In this document: piece by piece, positions 1 through 4,740 of the stretch
Layout of the letters: every line of letters begins with the position of its first letter
Numbering within the stretch: position 1 is the first letter of the stretch
DNA from: CAZQAA01 sp964591255
Lineage (GTDB): Bacteria > Desulfobacterota > DSM-4660 > Desulfatiglandales > Desulfatiglandaceae
DNA length: 5,670 nucleotides
Reading direction: 5' to 3'
Assembly (NCBI GenBank): GCA_964591255.1
Contig: CAZQAA010000204.1
Coordinates: 1 to 5,670, forward strand
The notes under the pieces: model-generated
Seen by the model: the letters and a program-made list of their open reading frames with translations, nothing else
Databases searched by the model: none
Told to the model about the DNA's origin: nothing
Position numbers and translations under genes: made by a program

Positions 1-1116
1 CCGAATTTCATGAAAATAGCCCCCCTGTACCACGCTCTCGAAAAGGAAAAATGGGCAAAACCCGTTATTGTGCATACCGGTCAGCATTACGACCTGAATA
101 TGTCAGATGCGTTCTTTCAGGATCTCGGTCTGCCGGAACCGCATATCCATCTCGGTGTGGGGAGCGGCACTCACGCAGAACAGACCGGCAGGGTAATGAT
201 GGCCTATGAAAAGGTCCTCCTGGAAACCAAACCGGACATGGTAATTGTGGTTGGTGATGTAAACTCCACCCTTGCCTGTACTATTGCCACCGTTAAAATT
301 TCTTATGATACACTTAAAAATTCCGGTCCGCGGCCGGTTGTTGCTCACTTAGAGGCAGGTCTTCGTTCCTTCGACAGAACCATGCCGGAGGAAATAAACA
401 GGATCGTAACTGACTCGTTAGCAGAGATCCTTTGGACTCCATCACAGGACGGCAATGATAATCTAATAAGGGAAGGAGTTGCGAAAGAGAAGATTGTCAT
501 GGTCGGAAATATCATGATTGATTCTCTCGAGATGATGAGAAAAAAAATAGAGGAGATAGATCTTTGCCCTGAATTTAATCTGGAAAAAGGAGAGTATGGT
601 CTGGTCACTTTGCATCGTCCTTCTAATGTGGATGATTTGGATATGCTTAAAGAGATTTGCAGCATCCTTATTCGTATTAGCGAAAAAATGCCGTTATTAT
701 TCCCTGTCCATCCACGTACACGGAAAAACCTTGAAAAATACGGTCTGATTAAAATGTTATATAACTCCAAGAAGTTGATTTTATCAGATCCCATGAGTTA
801 CATACGGTTTATGAGCGTGGTATTCAATTGCAGATTAGTTATTACAGATTCTGGCGGTATACAGGAAGAAACCACCTATCTAGGTATCCCGTGTTTGACA
901 ATGCGGCCCAACACCGAACGTCCAGTTACCGTTACTCAAGGGAGCAATAGACTCTGTACCCTCAAAAATCTTGAACAATCTGTTTCAGACATCCTTTCCG
1001 AAAAAAATGGTGATTATTCTATCCCTGAATTGTGGGATGGGAAAACGGCCGACAGGGTCGTTAAATCTATAAAGAACAGATTCAGGTTGCACAATCTACC
1101 AAAAAAGTCGCTATAA
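1..1116 (+). CDS. wecB: UDP-N-acetylglucosamine 2-epimerase (non-hydrolysing), 5' end cut by window edge
   Basis: This cytoplasmic enzyme interconverts UDP-GlcNAc and UDP-ManNAc, supplying a precursor for surface polysaccharide. The first three codons read Pro-Asn-Phe in frame and continue into MKIAPLYHAL, matching the family's N-terminal RPNFMK signature. The ATG at 10 is therefore internal, and roughly ten codons are missing upstream. Counting from that Met, family landmarks appear in order: HTGQHYD (22-28), VVGDVNST (80-87), HLEAGLRS (113-120), DRTMPEEINRIVTD (122-135), GNIMID (166-171), TLHRPSN (200-206), FPVHPRTR (231-238) and DSGGIQEE (280-287), followed by the TERPVT nucleotide-binding stretch. 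By homology to E. coli WecB, Asp83, Glu115, Glu127 or Glu128, and His202 are the likely catalytic residues. About 12 extra residues (97-108) sit before the VAHLEAGLRS strand. The next gene starts 52 bases downstream in the same direction. The family call is firm; the choice of pathway is inferred from context. Confidence 0.95.
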   Translation, partial: PNFMKIAPLYHALEKEKWAKPVIVHTGQHYDLNMSDAFFQDLGLPEPHIHLGVGSGTHAEQTGRVMMAYEKVLLETKPDMVIVVGDVNSTLACTIATVKISYDTLKNSGPRPVVAHLEAGLRSFDRTMPEEINRIVTDSLAEILWTPSQDGNDNLIREGVAKEKIVMVGNIMIDSLEMMRKKIEEIDLCPEFNLEKGEYGLVTLHRPSNVDDLDMLKEICSILIRISEKMPLLFPVHPRTRKNLEKYGLIKMLYNSKKLILSDPMSYIRFMSVVFNCRLVITDSGGIQEETTYLGIPCLTMRPNTERPVTVTQGSNRLCTLKNLEQSVSDILSEKNGDYSIPELWDGKTADRVVKSIKNRFRLHNLPKKSL

Positions 1117-1168
1117 CTATAAACAAAACACTCCCATTATAAGCTAATTCATAATTTGCTGAAAGATA

Positions 1169-2185
1169 ATGGATCCTGCTATCTTTCTGACCATAGATGT
1201 TGAAGACTGGTTTCAGGTGGAGAATTTTAAACGTTATATTCCCTATTCTTCCTGGTCTTCCCATGAACTGCGCGTAGAGAGAAACACCCTGCAGATCCTC
1301 GATCTTTTCGATTCTTTTCGTGCAATTCAAAACTCAAAATTCAAAACTCAAAATTCTTTCTCGGCCACCTTTTTCGTCTTAGGCTGGATCGCCCATCGTC
1401 TTCCTCGTTTGGTTCGTGAGATCCATGCTCGCGGACATGAAGTTGCGTCGCACGGCTATTTCCACAAACTCTGTAGCGATCAATCATCTCAAGCTCTGGA
1501 AATGGATCTTTGCGATAGCAAAAAACTTTTGGAAGACATTATTGGTTCCCGGGTATATGGATACCGTGCACCCAGTTTTTCCATAAGTGACAATGTTCTA
1601 GATACCATTCAAAAATGTGGCTATCTTTATGATTCCAGCTATAATTCCTTCGGCTTCCACGGCCGGTATGGCAGACTGGACCTGCCCGAAAACGGACATG
1701 ATGGAATTGCAATTCCAATTAACAGGGACCGATATTCCAATGTTCCATCATCCTCTTGCTCCAATTCCGTTTCCATTGACGTCCAAAATCCGGAATCCAG
1801 GACTCAGAATTTATTTTATGAACTCCCGATTAACAACCTGGAATTCTGTCCTAACAACTCAAAATTTAAATTTGTATTGCCGTGGGGTGGTGGCTGTTAT
1901 TTCAGGTTGATTCCCTTCAATATTTTCAAGCAAGGCATCAAAATGATATTGGAGAGGAGAGGTGCATATCTGTTTTATATGCATCCATGGGAAATTGATC
2001 CTGGACAACCGAGGGTCCTTGTTGCAAATTGTTTTTACAGGTTCCGGCAGTGTGTCAATCTGGACAAGACCTTTTCCAGATTAAAAAGACTGCTCTGTGA
2101 CTTTGACTTCTGCAGCTTCATCAGCTGCAGTGAATACTTGAATCTGAAAATGGATCAGATGACGAAGAGCCAGGCCCATAAATAG
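1169..2185 (+). CDS. Exosortase/PEP-CTERM locus polysaccharide deacetylase (NodB-like, DUF3473 type)
   Basis: This is a carbohydrate esterase family 4-like deacetylase of the subgroup found in exosortase EPS loci, expected to remove N- or O-acetyl groups from the exopolysaccharide. It opens directly with the motif 1 block LTIDVEDWFQV (7-17; Asp10 and Asp13). There follow SHGYFH (94-99; metal-binding His95 and His99), GYRAPSFS (131-138), YDSS (154-157) and MHPWEIDPGQPR (271-282; His272), the last being the C-terminal signature of this subgroup. The late RFRQCVNLDKT and leucine-rich tail (291-310) also fits. No signal peptide is visible, as is common in this subgroup. By my recollection relatives are usually below 300 residues; this one has 338. 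The excess is partly explained by three low-complexity insertions (about 52-63, 204-214 and 228-235) made from AT-rich heptad repeats, none of which removes a motif. The ATG at 1169 is chosen because motif 1 begins six residues later. Its ribosome site (GAAAG, 1161-1165) is weak and close. Confidence 0.92.
   Translation: MDPAIFLTIDVEDWFQVENFKRYIPYSSWSSHELRVERNTLQILDLFDSFRAIQNSKFKTQNSFSATFFVLGWIAHRLPRLVREIHARGHEVASHGYFHKLCSDQSSQALEMDLCDSKKLLEDIIGSRVYGYRAPSFSISDNVLDTIQKCGYLYDSSYNSFGFHGRYGRLDLPENGHDGIAIPINRDRYSNVPSSSCSNSVSIDVQNPESRTQNLFYELPINNLEFCPNNSKFKFVLPWGGGCYFRLIPFNIFKQGIKMILERRGAYLFYMHPWEIDPGQPRVLVANCFYRFRQCVNLDKTFSRLKRLLCDFDFCSFISCSEYLNLKMDQMTKSQAHK
1324..1356 (+). repeat. In-frame 14-bp tandem repeat (two alternating heptads)
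   Basis: The unit AATTCAAAACTCAA occurs at 1324-1337 and again without change at 1338-1351, followed by a partial AATTC. Each unit is two related heptads, AATTCAA and AACTCAA. The tract lies inside the deacetylase gene and encodes residues 52-63, rich in Asn, Gln, Lys and Ser, just before the SATFFVLGW strand that is otherwise contiguous in relatives. No T is followed by A or G, so this strand has no stop codon in any frame, whereas the complementary strand contains TGA. Confidence 0.9.
1785..1812 (+). repeat. Degenerate heptad repeat, second tract in the deacetylase gene
   Basis: Four consecutive heptads can be laid out with a 7-base period: AAAATCC, GGAATCC, AGGACTC, AGAATTT. They share an A-rich start and a TC or TT end, and resemble a decayed form of the heptads at 1324-1356. 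They encode roughly residues 206-215, a hydrophilic Asn/Pro/Glu/Ser/Gln stretch between the YDSS motif and the ELPI strand. The period is visible by eye, but the copies differ, so common origin with the first tract is an inference. Confidence 0.6.
1854..1874 (+). repeat. Degenerate heptad repeat, third tract in the deacetylase gene
   Basis: The heptads ACAACTC, AAAATTT and AAATTTG lie in the same phase as the other tracts and encode about residues 229-236 (NNSKFKFV). The segment separates the ELPINNLEF strand from the LPWGGGCYFR motif; in relatives, as I recall them, the spacing between these is shorter by about six to eight residues. It is short and could be ordinary AT-rich sequence. Confidence 0.45.
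2110..2130. repeat. Perfect 8-bp inverted repeat with 5-base loop, inside the deacetylase 3' end
   Basis: CTGCAGCT (2110-2117) and AGCTGCAG (2123-2130) are exact reverse complements around the loop TCATC. The transcript could form a compact, GC-containing hairpin about 50 bases before the deacetylase stop codon. No T-run follows, so it does not look like an intrinsic terminator. It encodes Cys-Ser-Phe-Ile-Ser-Cys in the C-terminal region and may be a chance result of codon use. A role in mRNA stability or in modulating expression of the downstream genes is possible but unsupported. Confidence 0.5.
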
Positions 2186-2233
2186 TCCTGTGGTACATGA
2201 GCTGTCAGTTATATCCATTCAACGCAAATAATA

Positions 2234-2254
2234 TCCCGACACAATGGATCGGGA
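2234..2254 (+). promoter_or_regulatory. Possible hairpin over the epsI translation start region
   Basis: TCCCGA (2234-2239) can pair with TCGGGA (2249-2254), leaving a 9-base loop that contains the upstream candidate start ATG at 2244. The GGGA in the 3' arm (2251-2254) is also the best available ribosome-binding match for the ATG at 2265, ten bases further on. An alternative pairing of ATCCATT (2213-2219) with AATGGAT (2243-2249) would exclude the first hairpin. Both stems are short, so a regulatory role is only suggested. Confidence 0.25.
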
Positions 2255-2264
2255 CCGTTACACA

Positions 2265-2912
2265 ATGAAGAGATCTCCACAAACCATCATAGCGATAGGG
2301 ATACTGCTTGTTTGCAACCTATTTCTGTATGCACAGGTTTTTTGCCATCACCAAGCAACATCTCATCTGACAAAAAAATTTCCAGATAGAATAGCTGACT
2401 GGCAGTCAGAAGACGTAGTTTATGATGCAAAGGTCCTGAGCTCCCTGGCCCCGGATAAAATCATTTACAAGACCTACTACAGGAATAAAGAAGATCCTCC
2501 TGTCACCCTTTTTATGGCCTGTTACGATACTATGGAAAAGGCTGATCTGTCCCATTCTCCTGTCGTATGCTTTACTGGACAGGGTTGGAAGATCGAGGAA
2601 TCCAGGGAGATGAGAATCCCCCTTGGCCGGTCCAATGCTTCCCATATTACGGTCAATATGATCTATCTGCAGCGACTTAACATGGCAATGATTGCCTATT
2701 ATTGGTACCAGTCTCCCGATCGTGCATTCGCCAACAGAGGTATCCAGAAATTGCATATGTTTTGGAGAAAAATGTGGGGGCGGCCGGATAAAAATGCATT
2801 TGTACGGATCACCGTCCCGCTCAAGGACAGGCAATCTGCACAGGAAACAACCAGGTATCTGTCTTCATTCGTAAGGGCACTCTATCCGGAATTACGGGGA
2901 TTTTTTCTTTGA
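2265..2912 (+). CDS. epsI: EpsI-family protein (DUF3485, exosortase-associated)
   Basis: EpsI proteins accompany exosortases, either as separate genes or fused to the exosortase C-terminus. Their biochemical role is not established, but they are needed for EPS production in some systems. Numbered from the ATG at 2265 (215 residues), the protein has a single membrane span near residues 7-25, then a periplasmic domain opening with the FPDRIADWQS strand (39-48). The family's HSPVVC...GW block is at 97-108 (His97, Cys102, Trp108), the aromatic YWYQ signature at 146-149, and a late VRITVPL strand at 180-186. An alternative ATG at 2244 adds seven charged residues (MDRDRYT). I prefer 2265 because it gives a clean Lys/Arg-then-hydrophobic N-terminus and has a GGGA upstream, though neither ribosome site is strong. 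The stop codon overlaps the exosortase start in TGATG, so the two are probably translationally coupled and act together. Confidence 0.9.
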   Translation: MKRSPQTIIAIGILLVCNLFLYAQVFCHHQATSHLTKKFPDRIADWQSEDVVYDAKVLSSLAPDKIIYKTYYRNKEDPPVTLFMACYDTMEKADLSHSPVVCFTGQGWKIEESREMRIPLGRSNASHITVNMIYLQRLNMAMIAYYWYQSPDRAFANRGIQKLHMFWRKMWGRPDKNAFVRITVPLKDRQSAQETTRYLSSFVRALYPELRGFFL

Positions 2913-2914
2913 TG
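2910..2914 (+). other. TGATG stop/start overlap coupling epsI to the exosortase
   Basis: The epsI stop TGA (2910-2912) shares its A with the exosortase ATG (2912-2914). A GGGGA stretch at 2896-2900 lies 11 bases upstream of that ATG. An in-frame TTG at 2909 would add one residue, but the ATG is the more likely start. Such overlaps usually mean the downstream gene is translated by ribosomes finishing the upstream one, giving linked amounts of the two membrane proteins. Confidence 0.8.
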
Positions 2915-3790
2915 ACTGCCTGCAAGACCGTAGCATTAGAGAAGTGCCATGATCCTGAGAAGGGAATAGACAGGAACGTGTTCTCTTTTCTTGTATTTCT
3001 TGCCATCCTGTTGTTTGCCCCTGCAATCAAAAATCTTGTTCCAATATGGTATACAAACAGCGATTATTCACACGGTTTTTTCGTCATACCCCTTTCCCTC
3101 TATTATATTTGGCTAAAACGGGATGAACTCAGGAGAATCGAGAAAAGGCCGACGTGGCTTGGTTTGCCTTTATTCTGTATCTCGGTGGCAGTGTATTTGG
3201 TTTCCTATATAACCAGATTCCATACATTGACCAATGCCTCTATTCTGGCCGTTCTTTTGAGCCTGTCCCTTTTTGTTGGCGGGAGAAGGTTGACCGGAAA
3301 GCTGATACCACCCATATTTTTCCTTATGTTTATGTTTCCTATCCCAAGTGCATACTATGTTCAGATGACCTCTCCATTAAAACTGATGATTACCAACATA
3401 TCATCAGTTTTGATCAGTCTGATGGGAGTCCCTGTTTACAGAGAGGGTAATCTCCTATTTCTTTCTTCAACCCAGCTTGAAGTGGCGGAGGCCTGCAGTG
3501 GAATCAGATCCCTGTATTCCTACATGATGCTGGGCTGTGTGTTTGCCGTGATGGTAAGACGCTGGCGTAATAAAATACTGCTAATCATATCCACCATTCC
3601 TTTGGCATTGTTTGTCAACATTGTCAGGGTGACTACGACTGGCATCCTTGCCAACTATTTTGGCGCGCGTGTTGCCCAGGGATTCTTTCACGAGTTCTCC
3701 GGCCTAATCCTTTTTGCCGTTGGCTTTTTTCTCCTGGTGGGGGAATATGTTTTGATCTCTTCAAGATGGGATTATACAGCCGCCCGTTAA
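2912..3790 (+). CDS. Exosortase (transpeptidase-like integral membrane protease, subtype unresolved)
   Basis: Exosortases are polytopic inner-membrane cysteine proteases or transpeptidases that process proteins bearing PEP-CTERM-like tripartite tails, and they usually sit in EPS loci. Numbered from the ATG at 2912 (292 residues), the protein has about eight hydrophobic spans, including roughly 23-39, 50-68, 82-100, 108-122, 130-148, 200-214, 221-240 and 263-283. The early SDYSHGFFVIPLSLYYIW segment (50-67) is characteristic of the family. The three expected active-site residues are present: Cys195 in EACSGIRS, Arg239 in NIVRVT and His260 in FFHEFSG. The GVPVYREGN loop before the Cys is also typical. 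There is no C-terminal EpsI extension; that domain is supplied by the gene immediately upstream. The paired deacetylase and EpsI suggest the XrtA/PEP-CTERM type, but I cannot assign a subtype by eye. No substrate gene is visible here. Confidence 0.95.
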   Translation: MTACKTVALEKCHDPEKGIDRNVFSFLVFLAILLFAPAIKNLVPIWYTNSDYSHGFFVIPLSLYYIWLKRDELRRIEKRPTWLGLPLFCISVAVYLVSYITRFHTLTNASILAVLLSLSLFVGGRRLTGKLIPPIFFLMFMFPIPSAYYVQMTSPLKLMITNISSVLISLMGVPVYREGNLLFLSSTQLEVAEACSGIRSLYSYMMLGCVFAVMVRRWRNKILLIISTIPLALFVNIVRVTTTGILANYFGARVAQGFFHEFSGLILFAVGFFLLVGEYVLISSRWDYTAAR

Positions 3791-3814
3791 ATGTTTTTTT
3801 GAAACTTATGAAAT

Positions 3815-3821
3815 AGGGAAG
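3815..3821 (+). promoter_or_regulatory. Ribosome binding site for the SGNH-like gene
   Basis: AGGGAAG ends six bases before the ATG at 3828. It is the clearest Shine-Dalgarno-like match before any start in the window and supports that start over later Met codons. The 37-base gap after the exosortase stop shows no terminator-like hairpin. Confidence 0.65.
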
Positions 3822-3827
3822 ACATAT

Positions 3828-4727
3828 ATGTATACAAAAGCAATAATCATCCTGGCTCTTATTGTGGCATTGGCAATTGTCATTTCAAAGGTCATGACAA
3901 TGCGCCGCGAACTGCCCTTCCAGGAGATCATCCCTCTGGACGGGGCTGTTGCAGTAGCCAATACTCAGAACTGGTACAATAACTCCTTGGATATTACCTT
4001 GAAATCAGACTCAGATCCTATCCAAAGCAGATCTTACAACAGCTCTGGTTTCTGCATCTTCAAAGGGCTAAAAAATGGAAAAAAGTATAATATTGAAATA
4101 GAGAGAACCGATCTCAAAGGTATGCTTTTATATAAACGGCTGACAAGGGAAATTACACCACGAGCCGGAGATACAAAATATCTGGTGCTAATCGGGGCTT
4201 CTGTGGGCAAGGCATGGAACTTTCCCCAACTGGTGAATCGTTACGAGCTCGGTGAAAATGTTGTATTAGGATATCGTTGCAAGTACGATTTCGATAAGAG
4301 CGCGGAATTAAATATCCTGTTCAAAGCGCCGTTTCAGGTATCCGGCATCATAATCAAAGAATGTTCTGCCTATTTCCCCCGGGAAAGAAAACCAAGTGAA
4401 GAGATGATCAAGCTCTGGGTAAAGGCGATTCGGTCTCACGGGATAGTCCCAATCCTGGCTACCGTAGTACCTGTTACCAAAGAGCGCGATAAAACAAGTC
4501 CTGGAAAATTTCGATCTATCCTGGAGTTCAACGATTTTATCAGGGATTATGCCGCGGAGGAGCACCTGCATATCCTTGACCTGGAAAGGGCCGTCAGGAT
4601 AAGCGATATTGACCGGCACTTGCGGGAGGAATATGCACAACCGGATGGGAGCCATTTGGTGAAAAAGGCCTATAATGAGGCGCTCGACAAGATTGCCGTG
4701 CAGTTGATAAGAGAGTTCACGGACTGA
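3828..4727 (+). CDS. Membrane-anchored SGNH/GDSL-like hydrolase-fold protein
   Basis: The 299-residue protein starts with an N-terminal membrane span (about 4-21, uncleaved anchor or signal). Residues about 31-110 are beta-rich and may form an FN3-like sandwich (FKGLKNGKKYNIEIE, 78-92), inferred from hydrophobic alternation only. An SGNH-like domain follows. Block I is YLVLIGASVGKAW (118-130), with Ser125 as the candidate nucleophile. The C-terminal block V is QPDGSHLVKKAYN (271-283), with Asp273 and His276 spaced as in the family's DxxH. Between them, IIIKECSAYFP (174-184) occupies the place of block III, where the usual Gly-x-Asn-Asp is absent. ATVVPVT (211-217) is a typical following strand. 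Known relatives modify acyl groups on polysaccharides, so a role as esterase or acyltransferase acting on the EPS outside the inner membrane is plausible but inferred. It could also be a non-catalytic or differently specialised member. It is transcribed with the exosortase 37 bases upstream and is followed after 13 bases by the next gene. Confidence 0.75.
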   Translation: MYTKAIIILALIVALAIVISKVMTMRRELPFQEIIPLDGAVAVANTQNWYNNSLDITLKSDSDPIQSRSYNSSGFCIFKGLKNGKKYNIEIERTDLKGMLLYKRLTREITPRAGDTKYLVLIGASVGKAWNFPQLVNRYELGENVVLGYRCKYDFDKSAELNILFKAPFQVSGIIIKECSAYFPRERKPSEEMIKLWVKAIRSHGIVPILATVVPVTKERDKTSPGKFRSILEFNDFIRDYAAEEHLHILDLERAVRISDIDRHLREEYAQPDGSHLVKKAYNEALDKIAVQLIREFTD

Positions 4728-4740
4728 TGAGTTTTGATTG

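Noticed and set aside
345..794. A 149-codon minus-strand open frame opposite the epimerase
   Set aside because: It lies wholly inside the well-supported wecB gene on the other strand, and its translation shows no recognisable motif or domain pattern.
1117..1168. AT-rich gap before the deacetylase as a promoter (CATAAT at 1150-1155)
   Set aside because: No acceptable -35 element lies at the right distance, and AT-rich text of this kind gives -10-like matches by chance. Read-through from wecB is equally likely.
1324..1356. The heptad tract as a CRISPR repeat or insertion-sequence end
   Set aside because: The units are directly adjacent without spacers, are only 7 or 14 bases long, and sit within a coding frame with no transposase nearby.
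1322..1357. The deacetylase as a pseudogene because of the repeat insertions
   Set aside because: The frame is open throughout, and all metal-binding and catalytic motifs on both sides of the tracts are intact.
2110..2130. The 8-bp hairpin as an intrinsic terminator
   Set aside because: No T-run follows and the deacetylase frame continues for about 50 more bases.
2406..2834. A 142-codon minus-strand open frame opposite epsI
   Set aside because: It mirrors the EpsI coding region, whose motifs are clear, and the reverse translation shows no domain pattern.
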